Source of the DNA: Streptomyces sp. B21-105 | GTDB lineage: Bacteria; Actinomycetota; Actinomycetes; Streptomycetales; Streptomycetaceae | Reading direction: 5' to 3' | Length of the DNA stretch: 64,000 nt | Assembly (NCBI RefSeq): GCF_036898465.1 | Contig: NZ_JARUMJ010000001.1 | Span: 2,976,001 to 3,040,000, forward strand | Shown here: one piece after another, positions 1-9,206 of the stretch | Numbering within the stretch: position 1 is the stretch's first letter | Layout of the letters: every line of letters begins with the position of its first letter | The notes under the pieces: model-generated | Told to the model about the DNA's origin: nothing | The model's database searches: none | Seen by the model: the letters and a program-made list of their open reading frames with translations, nothing else | Program-made: the position numbers and the translations under genes

Positions 1-178
1 CAAGGCCGCGTTGACCGATGTCGGCCCGGTCGAGATAGCCGTGCCCCGCGACCGGGACCGCAGCTTCGGGCCCGAGGATCGTCAAGAAGCGGCAGAAGCG
101 TCTGTCCGGCGTGGACGAGATGGTCATCTCGCTCGCGGCGAAGGGCCTGACGACCGGTGAGGTCCAGGCCCAACTGGC
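1..178 (+). pseudogene. IS256-family transposase fragment (mutator type), frameshifted
   Basis: The first ~72 bases, read from base 2, encode TDVGPVEIAVPRDRDRSF. The reading frame then changes near base 74 and continues as IVKKRQKRLSGVDEMVIS followed by LAAKGLTTGEVQAQLARV. This is the conserved N-terminal third of IS256/mutator transposases, a family known to carry the V-PRDRDGSFEP and MVISLAAKGL blocks. The fragment is cut off on the left by the window edge and on the right by the terminal repeat of the neighbouring ISAs1 element at 179. A one-base insertion breaks the frame, so it cannot encode an active transposase. The family is clear from motifs; the exact IS is not determined. Confidence 0.75.
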
Positions 179-1481
179 CAGGGTTCTTGCGAAGTCGAAT
201 CTCTCTGACGTTTGCGCTGGTCAGCGGGCGATGGCGAGGAGATCGAGCGGGCAGCGAAGGGTTCGTGGGACAGGTCGCGGACGGCTTCGGTGATGTTGGT
301 GGTACCGGTCGCGCGGAGCCTGTTGAGGATGGCGTTGCGCAGGGTGGCCATGTTCTCGGGGCCGTGGCCGGTGTGGATCTGTGAGCGATCTTCGTCCCAG
401 AGGTCATCCCGGATGTAGTGGATCTTGTTCTCGATCTTCCAGTGATCGCGAAGTCCCAGGGCGATGTCCTGCGGTTTTGCCTGCTGGGAGGGCAGGTCGG
501 TGATCACGTAGACGGTCTCACGGGTTCGTTTTCCCGTCGCGGTATCGGTGCGGTGGCGGGTGACTCGGGCGACCTGGCGGACATGGGGAAAGTCCAGGTG
601 GGAGACGCTCAGCACCTGAACGACGCGGGTCTCCTTGCGGCCGTGACCCTCGGTGCGGTCGTAGTGCTTCGTGGTGGCCTTCTTCCAGGGAAGGCGGCGG
701 CAACTGTCGTACAGCGTCGGCTGGTTGAGCTTTACGGTGAGCAAGAAGTGGGCTGTCCTCGACGAGGAACCGCGCGGTCTCGGTCTGGGTGTGCAGCGCG
801 TCCGCGCTGACCCAGGCGCCCTCGATGTCCAGTTCGCCGAGCACGTCGCGCAGGCAGGGAATCTCGTTCGTCTTGTCGGGGATGCGGAGCTGGGCGATGA
901 CCTGGTCGTCCTGATCGATGACGGCTGGCAGGTGAGCCGCGGTGCGGGTACGGGTACGCGAGCCCCGCGCACTCTTGCCGTCCGCGGCCAGGCGCGTCGG
1001 GCGCGACGAGGCGCCGTCGGCCGGCCGCAGGAGCGCGGCCAGCCCGTCGGGGTGCAGGCGCTCGATGATCCGCCGAAGGGTGTCCACCGACGCGGCCGTC
1101 CGGATCCCCAACGAGCCGCGGGCGGGAAATCCCAGGCGGGTCAGGGCGTCCTGGGGCGCCCGACGCAGCCAGTGTCCGATCGCCGCGTACGAGCGGGGCG
1201 CCGGTCGCCACCGCGCAGGCAGCCGCCCTGACCAGCGCGATCAACGGATACCGCCGGCCGCGACGATCACGCGGATCAACATCCTCCACCATGCCGTCAC
1301 CCGACGGAACGACAGAGCACGACAACACGGACACGGACATGGAAGACTCACGAATCACTGAAGCTCCGTTGCGGGCAAGGGACTTGGTAGGTCACTTGCT
1401 GCAACGGGGCTTCAGCTCGTTCGGTCACACCCCTACCGACCAGCCACTACGCAAGATCGACTCGACCTTGCAAGAGCCCTG
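179..1481 (-). mobile_element. Degenerate ISAs1-family insertion sequence with terminal inverted repeats
   Basis: The outer ends read CAGGGTTCTTGCGAAGTCG (179-197) and CGACCTTGCAAGAGCCCTG (1463-1481). These are inverted copies of each other with three mismatches in 19, and they bracket an ISAs1-type transposase gene. The length, about 1.3 kb, fits the family. The bases just outside (171-178 and 1482-1489) are not duplicated, so no target-site duplication is seen. This suggests that one flank was rearranged after insertion, or that the insertion is old. A further inverted repeat at 1359-1372/1401-1414 lies between the transposase start and the right end. Confidence 0.75.
221..1292 (-). pseudogene. 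ISAs1-family transposase pseudogene
   Basis: Read from 1292 downward, the gene starts MVEDVDPRDRRGRRYPLIAL, the N-terminal helper domain of ISAs1/H-repeat transposases. The frame then changes three times: near 1200 (into a frame giving RSYAAIGHWLRRAP and later GIRTAASVDTLRRIIERLHP), near 745 (into the frame with LTVKLNQPTLY and the block RDHWKIENKIHYIRDDLWDE with its conserved W-x-I-E-N), and near 245, where the alternative frame gives PLDLLAIAR and a stop at 221-223. All ISAs1 blocks are present in order, so this was a full transposase, about 355-360 residues, that has been inactivated by at least three indels. Confidence 0.85.
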
Positions 1482-1488
1482 CAGGAAG

Positions 1489-1515
1489 CCCTACCAGAAA
1501 CAAACTCTGGTGGGG
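1489..1515 (-). terminator. Stem-loop terminator after the toxin-immunity operon
   Basis: On the minus strand, 16 nt after the stop codon of the putative immunity gene, arms 1506-1515 and 1489-1498 form a 10-bp stem (one G-T pair) with a 7-nt loop. There is no long U-tract, as is usual in Streptomyces. The position directly behind the last gene of the operon and just outside the IS end supports a terminator role. Confidence 0.55.
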
Positions 1516-1530
1516 TTTCGCGGTTTCCAA

Positions 1531-2049
1531 TCAGTCAGGCAGCGGAGTTGCACAATCTTTGCCAGACATTAGAACCTGGAATCCATCCAACTCGCTGTCC
1601 GCCCCCATTCCAAGCCTATCGGAAAATTTAGCAGAAAAGAACGATACGTAGCCTGTGTACATGTCTGGATCCATCAAAATCGGCGCCACGGAGACGCGGG
1701 CTACTAGCGCTGATTCACACGGCAATGCATAGGCTGCATAGAGTGCATCCCAAGCAAAAGCAATACCCCGCCTCATAAGCGCATCGACACGCGCTTTACC
1801 CACCGCTTCAATATCTAGATCAGGAATCCCTCGCCCATTGACAGCCAGCTCATAACTTCCTGCATCCGCGAATGCCGACCGTTCGCCAAAGTAGGAATCG
1901 CGAAATTCGGCGAGCAGGGTGGCGCCGTCATCGGTCACCCAGCCTGCATAAACGACGGACTCCAGGGGAGAATACCTGTCCGACGCGCGAACGCCGTTCA
2001 CGAAGTCGTCCCCTAGCATCTCTCGAAAATCTCGGCTGATTCTCACCAT
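1531..2049 (-). CDS. Putative immunity protein for the Rhs toxin
   Basis: A 172-residue protein of unrecognised family that begins MVRISRDFREML and ends KDCATPLPD. No signal peptide or membrane segment is visible, so a cytoplasmic protein is expected. The start at 2049 is preceded by AGGAG four bases upstream. A GTG at 2079 that overlaps the toxin stop as GTGA is an alternative and would add ten residues. The gene follows the toxin by 26 bp on the same strand, the standard position of an immunity gene in polymorphic toxin systems. Its base composition is far lower in GC than its surroundings (one 60-base line, 1621-1680, has only 23 G/C), which indicates recent transfer of the cassette. The function is inferred from position alone; there is no domain match that I recognise. 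Confidence 0.6.
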   Translation of the reverse strand: MVRISRDFREMLGDDFVNGVRASDRYSPLESVVYAGWVTDDGATLLAEFRDSYFGERSAFADAGSYELAVNGRGIPDLDIEAVGKARVDALMRRGIAFAWDALYAAYALPCESALVARVSVAPILMDPDMYTGYVSFFSAKFSDRLGMGADSELDGFQVLMSGKDCATPLPD

Positions 2050-2075
2050 GAAGCTCCTAGCTGCAAACTGTAGCG

Positions 2076-5000
2076 TCACGGACAACCCGTCGCACCGAGC
2101 TGTGCGCGTCCAAATATATCAGTACCCTTGGCGAGACCCTTTGCGAAATCCGGATAATTCTTCCGCAGATCCTTCTTCAGGCTATTCGACATCCCATCGA
2201 ACTCGCCAGTTTCCGGGTTAAAATGATACTTGGGAGCGGCGCTAGACTTGACGCCATTGATCTGCTCCTGGAAGTGCATTTGAACGCCGCTCGGCGAACC
2301 TTCGATATCGATTCTGTACGGTCCACGTTGCCAGACAGTCATACTCTTTCCAGTGAGATCGACTGGATCGCCACCAGCGTTGTGCACCAATACTGGCGTA
2401 GCCCCCGCCAGCACATAGTACGTGTGGAGGTCGTCGACGGTCAGGTTGTACATGTCCGCGGAGCCGACTTGGTCGTTGACCGCAACAACCTGGACGTGGC
2501 TGTCAGTAACGGTGTTGAGCAGGTGGCCCGGCCGCAGGTGAGCCGCGTCTGTCCAGGTGTGAAGAGTGTCGTTCCAGAAGGGGTGCTTGGCGGTGGTGTG
2601 GATCGTCGAGGTACGGCCATCGGCAGTACGGACTGTGACGTCAACGAGGTCGTAGTCGTGGTTAACGAGGCGGGCAATTACAGACCGTGAGCCCTTGTGT
2701 TTGCCGGTGCTCGGGTCGGCAGCCTCAACGTCGTCCCCAGGCTTTACCTTGCTGATCGCCTTGGTCTTGCCGTCTTTGAGCAGAACCGGCGTGTCGGGCG
2801 AGAAACTGCATGCAGCCTTGAGGAAGTTAGCGGCGGCCACCTCCGCCTCTGCCGCTGCCGCAGCCGTGGCAGTGGCACCTCGCGCTTTGAGTGCCTTGGC
2901 GACGGAGCGGAAGGCCGCCCCGACCAGCATGAGGACGTCGGACACAATTGCCTCGCCGCAGTCGCCGCGACCGGTGAGACAGTGAATGTTCGCCTTGATA
3001 CCCCACGGGTCGTTTGCGCTGCTGTGCGGGTCCCTGATCAGCCCCGCACGAGCGGCCGTATCACAGAACGCCTCAATACCGTCGCGAATGCCGCACTTGT
3101 GTTCCGCCCAGCGCGCCAACATGTGAGCGTAGCTGTCCGCATCGGGACCACCTACCCCATACCCCCGGTAAAAGAGCTCGTCCCTTGTCGGAACGACCTC
3201 TCCGGCGACAACAAGGGGCTTGCTGCCACCACTGCCCCCCGACGCCGTACCGCTTGTAGCCGGCAGTTCGGTAAGGCCTCCCCCATTGCGCTTGCGGGCG
3301 TTGTCGCGATTCGTCGCGGTGTGGGTTCCTCCCTTGCCGCCGCTGTCGATGTAGCCGCCGCCGTTGTCGTCCGGAAAGATCTTCCTGCCGTCGGGGTCGG
3401 AATAGGTGACAGGGTTGTTGTTGGCGTAGGCGTAGCCGTTGAGGGACTGGTGCTGGTCGAGTGAGAGGACGGGGTCGACGCTGATGAACTGGCCGATGGA
3501 CGGGTCGTATTCGCGGGCGCCGATGTGTGTCAGGCCGGTCGTGGCGTCCCGTGTTTTGCCGAGGAAGCCCTTGTCGTCGGGCCAGGGGCCGTACAGCGGG
3601 GCGCCGCGGTCGCTGCCGAACGGTGTCGTGTAGCGCTTGGTGAAGGTCTGGTTGGCGTCCGGGTTGAGGGCGAGCGACGAGGTGTTGTGCCGGTCGCCCG
3701 TCAGGTAGCTGAGCTTGTTGGTGCCCGACTGATTGGTGCGGACGGCCGCCGTGACATCGCCCGCCGCGTAGTAACGCTGCGCCCACATGGTGCCGTTGGC
3801 GCGAAGGTGGAGTTCCGTGGCGCCGGCGTACAGGACTCGCTCACCGTTCTGCGTGTTGCGGATCAGCAGGGAGCCGTCGGGGGAGTACAGGTAATCCGTC
3901 GACGCGCCGTTCTCCGTGAGCTTGCTCAGCTGGCCCTCGGTCGACCACGCCAAGGTCTGGGCTCCGCTCGCACCAGGGCGAACCGCCGTGTTGCCGGACT
4001 TGTCGTATGTGTAGGTCCGCTCCGGGGCTGTGCACGTGGGCTTGGTCGTGGTGCCGGTCAGGGTGTGCGGCTGGGCGGTGTTGGCGTAGCAGTAGGTCGT
4101 CTTCGTGTCGCCGGTGCCCTTGTGGACCGTCTCGCTGGTCCGCTGACCCGCTTGGTTGTACGTGTAGGACGACCAGTACGGGGCCGGGCCGGACAGGCTG
4201 GACGCGCTTCGGGCGTCGGAGCACTTCTGCGAAGCGGGTGTCCAGGCCTCCGTCATGCGCTGGTGGCCGTCGTACGTGAAGCATTGTGTGTCGGCCGAAC
4301 TCGCGCCGCCCAGAAGAGCCGGATCGCTGATCGCCGTGACGTTGCCGGTCTGGTCGTAGGTGTAGTTGAGGTCCTGCAACATGTAACCGTGCGTCTGGTC
4401 CGTGACGTGGCTGCGAGTCAGGCGGCCGGTGCCTTCCTCGAAGTTGTTGGCGACGAAGAAGCTCTTGCTGTCAGTGCCGCCTGTTCCCAACTCCAACAGG
4501 TTGGGCTGCGCGAGAGGCGAGTAGTCCACGTCCCGCAGATAGCCGGTGGCGCCGCGGATCGACGTCACATGGCCCAAGGGGTCGTATCGATACTCCATGC
4601 CCTCGGACGGCAGCCCTCCGAGAGCCGGCTCCTTCACTGCCTTCAACGTGCCGTTGATGTTGTAGTACGTCTCGAATGCCAGGGTGGACGGCGCTCCGGC
4701 CTTCACGAACGGGTCGCTCGCCGGCAGTTGCAGCTGGGTGGCGGTAGCGCGGTTGAGATTGTCGTACGCGGTGACGGTCTGCGTGTACGCCGCTCCGGAC
4801 TTGCCGCCCACGTACCTGGTGGAGGAGGTGGGCTCACCCTTGAGGGGGGCGTCATAGGCGAAGGCGGTGAGCTGGGTGGCGTCCGTCTTGGAGTTCTCCC
4901 AGGTACCGGTGGGGCGGCCCAGTTCGTCATAGGCGGTCAGGATGGACTTGCCTCGTGAATCCGTGGACTTCACCGGGCGGTCGAGGACGTCGTACTCGGT

Positions 5001-8000
5001 GGTGGTGGATCCCTTGTCTGGGTCGACTGCGGTCACCTGGCGACCGAACAGGTCGTAGCCGTATGACCATGTGACGTCGTCCGGTCCGGTGATCGTCTCC
5101 TGCTGTCCGTCCGGGCCGTAGGTCAGCTTCGTGTGGGTGTACGGAGCCCCGACAGTGCTGCCGAAGGAGGCGTCGGCCGGGCTCGTGCTCGCGTACTCAC
5201 GTGTCTCGGTCGTCTGGCCGCGCACGTCGGTGATCGTGCGGTGCGCCGAGCCGCCCTCGAGCGCCGTCGTCGCGACGGAGTCACCGGTGTAGCTGGTGGC
5301 AGTGGTCCACTTCTTGACGCCGAAGACGTACAGACTGGTGCTGGTGGCTCGGCCGGCGCCGTCGAACACCGTCTCTGCCTGAGTGGGGGCCTCACCGTTC
5401 TCGGCCCTGGTGTACGTGCCGTTGGGCGTGCTGGTGTTGTCGAAGATGTCGGCGTGCGTCTCGTACGCCAGACCACGCGTGTCATACCGCGTGTCGGTCA
5501 GGAGCCGACCGCCGTCGGGAGTCGGTGACTGCGACTGCAGAGGACGCAGAAGGGCGTCGTAGAGCGTGTAAGTGGTGTTGTAGGTTTCGCCGTCGTTCTT
5601 CAGGGACGAGGACGAGACCCACGACGGCTTGGTGTTGTCCAGGTGATAGGCGAACTTCTGGTTCGGCTCCTGACTCCCGCTCACCCGGTTCGGCAGCCAG
5701 ACCTGGGTTGTGCGGCCGAGCGCGTCGTAGCTCAGCTCGGTCTTCTTGCTGTTGACGTCGTAGACGCGCAGCGGTTGACCGCGGCGCGGGTCAAGGAAAC
5801 TGACCGTCTTGTAGGTCTTGGGGTCGGTGGTGACGGTCCGGGTCAGCGGGCCTGCATCGACGGGAGTGTAGGCGAGCAGGGTGGGAGTGTTCGTGGTCGC
5901 GTCGCTGACGCTCAGGGGCCGGCCCAGAGTGTCGTATGTCGTGGTGGAGATCTTCTGCCATGCGCTCGGCAGACGGTCGCCGTTGGCGTCCGCGGTGGCT
6001 GCGTACCCGGTGGCGCGGCCGGTCCAGGTCGGCAGCCCCACAGTGGGCTTCTGAGACGCCGACCAGGCCGTCGCATTGTCGGTGTCGTACACGGTGCTGA
6101 CGTCGGCCATCACATCGCCGCGCGTGGGCTTCGCCGGGTCCATGGCCGCGGGCAGAGCCAACGAGCTGTCCGCCGTCGCGCAGGTACGGGCGACCGCGCG
6201 GGTGCGTGACACCGCACTGGTGATGCCGACATCGGCGTTGCGGGCGTACCAGGTGCGCGTGCAGGTCTCGTCCGAGGTCTTGCCCACCTCCCCGGCGTCT
6301 TCCACCGTGACCGGCATGCCGTAGCTGTCGAATGACGTGCTGGTCAGGCGCTCGCGCCAGGTCTTGGAGGTGGTCAGGTAGGTGTAGCTGTGCACCTTCT
6401 GCGTACGGACGTAGCGTGCGACGTGGTCGGCGGCGCCGGGCGGGGTCTGCCGTGCCGTCTCCTGTGACCAGGGGTCGTTGACCGCCGCCGCGATCGCCGT
6501 GGAGCCGTCGTAGGTGACCTGTTCGCGCAGTTGCCCTGCGTACTCGGTCCTGTCGGTGACGGAAGCCGCTCCAAGGGCCGGTGCCTGCAGCGGTGCGACG
6601 GAGACGGACTTCGTGGTGCCGTCGCTCTTCTCGTCGCCGTGCATCCCCTGCAGGAAGAGGGAAACCGTCTTCGAGCGGGTTCTGTCTGTCGCGCCCGTCC
6701 ATGCCGTGACCTGGGCGTATCCGCGCCATTCGGACCAGGTGCGCTCGGCCTTCTTCGTCATCGGATCGTCGTTGTGGTGCCAGGCGGCGCCGCTGTAGGA
6801 GTACGCGTTCTCGACCGTCTCGTTGGCGGCGGTCGGGTCGGAGACGGTGACGGCCAGCACCCGGTACTTGTGGAACCAGTCGATGGAGGCGTTCTCTGCG
6901 CCGTTGATGTGCCAGAACTGCGGGTAGCAGGACCGGGTGTTGGTGTCGGGCGCCGCGTTCAGCACCTGGCTGCGCACGCACTCCTCGCCCGAGAGGGTCA
7001 CTGTGGTGATCGCACCGGTCTCGGAAGTGACGGTGTTGATGCGCGGGCGGGTCAGGGGGAGGATGTCGTCCGTGGCGTCGACCCGGTTGGGCCGCATGTG
7101 GTAGGTGAACGTCACCGGCGCGAGCGTGATGGCCTCGTCGCCCGCCTTCGCGGTGCGCGTGAGGGACTTCAGGATCAGTACCTGGTCGGAGCTGTCACCG
7201 ATGTCACCGCCGTCCAGGTACTCCTCCGTCAGGTCCCAGGAGTCCACGGCGTCGTACGCGGTCGTGGTGGCGTTGTAGGAGAAGGTGTCGATCCCGGTCA
7301 GGCGCTTGCGGGAGAAGAAGGACGGGCTGGACGCGTCGCAATCGTCGTCGTCCTTGGAGCAGATCGCGTCGAAGGGGACGTCGGGCCAGTTCTCCGAGGT
7401 GTCCTTGGTCAGGCTGGAGCAGTCCGAGGCGGTGCAGCGTTCGGCGTAGCCGAAGGTGACCTTCGCGTCGGGCTTGTCGGTGAAGAGAGCACCCTTGCGC
7501 AGTCCGTATTCGATGCGGCTCAGGTAACCGCCGCGCGTGTAGGCCGCGTTGGCGGTCTCGGACTTGTTCTTCTTGTAGTAATTGGTTTCCTTCGCGTACC
7601 AGTAGGTGGCCGCGTTGCCTCGGGTGTCCTCGACGTAGTCGAGGTTCCACCGCCAGGCCTGGTCGAGGGCGCGGTCGGCGAAGGCGTCGCCGCCGGAGTA
7701 GCCGGGCTCACCGGAGTCGTCGCCGAACACCGGCACCGTCAAGACGGAGTTGGTGCGCTGGGCGTCGGCGCCGTCGAGCTTATTCTGGCCGAACACGTAC
7801 TTGGTGCCGTCGCCGGTGACGACGGTCCAGTACTCACCGTTGTCGTCGCCGTTGTCCGCGCCGGTGGAGCGCGTCACCTTCGAGGCGTCGTCGTTCTCCA
7901 GCCGCCACAGGCCGTCGTCGTCCTTGACCAGCTGCGAGGACTTGCCGTTCAGCACGATGCGCGCGTTGTCGTACTTCCAGCAGGAGTCGAAGACGTCGTC

Positions 8001-9086
8001 GTGACCGTCGTCGTCGCACGATCCGTAGGAGCGCTCGATGTAGGACTCGGTGACGCCGAAGCCCTCACCGACCGAGGTGCCCTGGTTGTTGGAGGTGGCG
8101 GTACGGCCGTCCACGCTGCCCGAGTCGTACGAGAGGGACAGCGGCGGCTGCGGGCCTGCGGCCGCCGGAGGCAGCGTGAAGTCGTACGACCAGGTGAAGG
8201 AGCCCGAACTGCCACCGGACTCCCAGGACGAGGACGCCGAGAGCGGCGTCGCCGCGTAGTTTCCGGAGCCTTTCGGGGAGGCCCCGGAACCGGGTGCGGC
8301 AGCCGTCACGGCCAACACGGTGGCGGTGGGAGCAGCAGCACTGCCCGACGCCTTCATGAGTTGCGTGGCAGGTCCGCTGCCGGCCTCGGCGAGACTCACG
8401 TTGGCTGACACAGACTGACGCTCGAGGTCGTTGTCCGACACCAGCGGACGCTGCTTACGGCACTCCGGCTTCTCGGGCGTCGTCAACGCGCAGGCGGGGA
8501 GCTGCACGACACGCAGCCGCTGGGACCAGCCGCCGCCGACGGCGGAAGCGAAGCCGCTGTAGTCGACGCTGACCTTCGCGTCTCCGGCGCTGTCCGCGTC
8601 AGCGGTCAGCAGAACGCCGGTGATGCCTGCCTCGCGGGCGGCCTTCTGGTCCAGCATCGTGAGGCGCGTCTTGCCGCCCGCGGCCCCTTTCCCGGCGGTG
8701 AGCGGCGCGATCGTGACCGGGACACCGGCCGACTTGGCATCGGACGCTTTACCGGCCGTGAGTCCGAGGGTGGCCTCGCCCTCGCCCGGCCAGGCCGCTG
8801 CCTGCTCCTTACGAGCCCGGTCGGCTTGGGCCTTGTTGGTCTTCTTGCCCTCGGCCACCTTCGCACGTGCCTCTTTGGCACCGAGACCGTCCAACGCCTG
8901 GACCTTGCTCACCCGAGACTCGGGCACGTCCGGTCGTCCCAGGCCGGTGGCCTCCGTGGCCTGGGCCAGTTGCGCTGCTCCCAACGGCATCACGAGCGCC
9001 AGGGCCAGAGACTGCACGAGCATCCGGCCCATCGGGCGTCGTGTCACGTCACCCAACACTCTCGACGTGCCCCTGCCAAAGATCAT
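2076..9086 (-). CDS. Secreted Rhs/YD-repeat polymorphic toxin with Hint domain
   Basis: A protein of about 2,336 residues. The ATG at 9086 is preceded by a GGGGCGGA-type site; GTG at 9101 is an alternative. The N-terminus carries a signal-peptide-like segment (MLVQSLALALVMPLG...AQA). An SpvB/TcB-like region with PPLSLSYDSGSVDGRT follows, then many YD repeats (YDALGRTTQVW, YDLFGRQVTAVDP, YDELGRPTGTW, YDPLGHVTSIRG and others) that build the Rhs cocoon. The Rhs core ends in GAREYDPSIGQFISVDPV and NPVTYSDPDGR. A Hint domain follows at about residues 2093-2236 (CSFSPDTPVL at its start, HPFW in the middle, VLVHN at its end), and it should release the last ~100 residues autocatalytically. Those residues are the variable toxin tip. 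It is probably co-transcribed with the LamG gene upstream (105-bp gap) and the immunity gene downstream. The role in contact or secreted antagonism is inferred from the family. Confidence 0.88.
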   Translation of the reverse strand: MIFGRGTSRVLGDVTRRPMGRMLVQSLALALVMPLGAAQLAQATEATGLGRPDVPESRVSKVQALDGLGAKEARAKVAEGKKTNKAQADRARKEQAAAWPGEGEATLGLTAGKASDAKSAGVPVTIAPLTAGKGAAGGKTRLTMLDQKAAREAGITGVLLTADADSAGDAKVSVDYSGFASAVGGGWSQRLRVVQLPACALTTPEKPECRKQRPLVSDNDLERQSVSANVSLAEAGSGPATQLMKASGSAAAPTATVLAVTAAAPGSGASPKGSGNYAATPLSASSSWESGGSSGSFTWSYDFTLPPAAAGPQPPLSLSYDSGSVDGRTATSNNQGTSVGEGFGVTESYIERSYGSCDDDGHDDVFDSCWKYDNARIVLNGKSSQLVKDDDGLWRLENDDASKVTRSTGADNGDDNGEYWTVVTGDGTKYVFGQNKLDGADAQRTNSVLTVPVFGDDSGEPGYSGGDAFADRALDQAWRWNLDYVEDTRGNAATYWYAKETNYYKKNKSETANAAYTRGGYLSRIEYGLRKGALFTDKPDAKVTFGYAERCTASDCSSLTKDTSENWPDVPFDAICSKDDDDCDASSPSFFSRKRLTGIDTFSYNATTTAYDAVDSWDLTEEYLDGGDIGDSSDQVLILKSLTRTAKAGDEAITLAPVTFTYHMRPNRVDATDDILPLTRPRINTVTSETGAITTVTLSGEECVRSQVLNAAPDTNTRSCYPQFWHINGAENASIDWFHKYRVLAVTVSDPTAANETVENAYSYSGAAWHHNDDPMTKKAERTWSEWRGYAQVTAWTGATDRTRSKTVSLFLQGMHGDEKSDGTTKSVSVAPLQAPALGAASVTDRTEYAGQLREQVTYDGSTAIAAAVNDPWSQETARQTPPGAADHVARYVRTQKVHSYTYLTTSKTWRERLTSTSFDSYGMPVTVEDAGEVGKTSDETCTRTWYARNADVGITSAVSRTRAVARTCATADSSLALPAAMDPAKPTRGDVMADVSTVYDTDNATAWSASQKPTVGLPTWTGRATGYAATADANGDRLPSAWQKISTTTYDTLGRPLSVSDATTNTPTLLAYTPVDAGPLTRTVTTDPKTYKTVSFLDPRRGQPLRVYDVNSKKTELSYDALGRTTQVWLPNRVSGSQEPNQKFAYHLDNTKPSWVSSSSLKNDGETYNTTYTLYDALLRPLQSQSPTPDGGRLLTDTRYDTRGLAYETHADIFDNTSTPNGTYTRAENGEAPTQAETVFDGAGRATSTSLYVFGVKKWTTATSYTGDSVATTALEGGSAHRTITDVRGQTTETREYASTSPADASFGSTVGAPYTHTKLTYGPDGQQETITGPDDVTWSYGYDLFGRQVTAVDPDKGSTTTEYDVLDRPVKSTDSRGKSILTAYDELGRPTGTWENSKTDATQLTAFAYDAPLKGEPTSSTRYVGGKSGAAYTQTVTAYDNLNRATATQLQLPASDPFVKAGAPSTLAFETYYNINGTLKAVKEPALGGLPSEGMEYRYDPLGHVTSIRGATGYLRDVDYSPLAQPNLLELGTGGTDSKSFFVANNFEEGTGRLTRSHVTDQTHGYMLQDLNYTYDQTGNVTAISDPALLGGASSADTQCFTYDGHQRMTEAWTPASQKCSDARSASSLSGPAPYWSSYTYNQAGQRTSETVHKGTGDTKTTYCYANTAQPHTLTGTTTKPTCTAPERTYTYDKSGNTAVRPGASGAQTLAWSTEGQLSKLTENGASTDYLYSPDGSLLIRNTQNGERVLYAGATELHLRANGTMWAQRYYAAGDVTAAVRTNQSGTNKLSYLTGDRHNTSSLALNPDANQTFTKRYTTPFGSDRGAPLYGPWPDDKGFLGKTRDATTGLTHIGAREYDPSIGQFISVDPVLSLDQHQSLNGYAYANNNPVTYSDPDGRKIFPDDNGGGYIDSGGKGGTHTATNRDNARKRNGGGLTELPATSGTASGGSGGSKPLVVAGEVVPTRDELFYRGYGVGGPDADSYAHMLARWAEHKCGIRDGIEAFCDTAARAGLIRDPHSSANDPWGIKANIHCLTGRGDCGEAIVSDVLMLVGAAFRSVAKALKARGATATAAAAAEAEVAAANFLKAACSFSPDTPVLLKDGKTKAISKVKPGDDVEAADPSTGKHKGSRSVIARLVNHDYDLVDVTVRTADGRTSTIHTTAKHPFWNDTLHTWTDAAHLRPGHLLNTVTDSHVQVVAVNDQVGSADMYNLTVDDLHTYYVLAGATPVLVHNAGGDPVDLTGKSMTVWQRGPYRIDIEGSPSGVQMHFQEQINGVKSSAAPKYHFNPETGEFDGMSNSLKKDLRKNYPDFAKGLAKGTDIFGRAQLGATGCP

Positions 9087-9206
9087 GTGTTTCCGCCCCA
9101 CCCGGTCCCGTTGTGAAGAGTTTTCGCAGTCGGCGCGGACTGCTGCGTGTGCCGCGCTCTGTCTGTGGGTGAGGCCAGCGGCCGCGGCCTGCTCACCCGG
9201 CGGCTA

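Noticed and set aside
1359..1414. 14-bp inverted repeat (one mismatch) taken at first as the IS end
   Set aside because: The true terminal repeats at 179-197 and 1463-1481 match each other and bracket the transposase; this inner repeat lies within the element and its role is unknown.
6531..8408. A 625-codon open frame on the plus strand opposite the Rhs gene
   Set aside because: It is the reverse shadow of a high-GC gene: no domain features, Val/Gly/Arg-rich composition and the wrong codon bias. The YD-repeat gene on the other strand explains the region.
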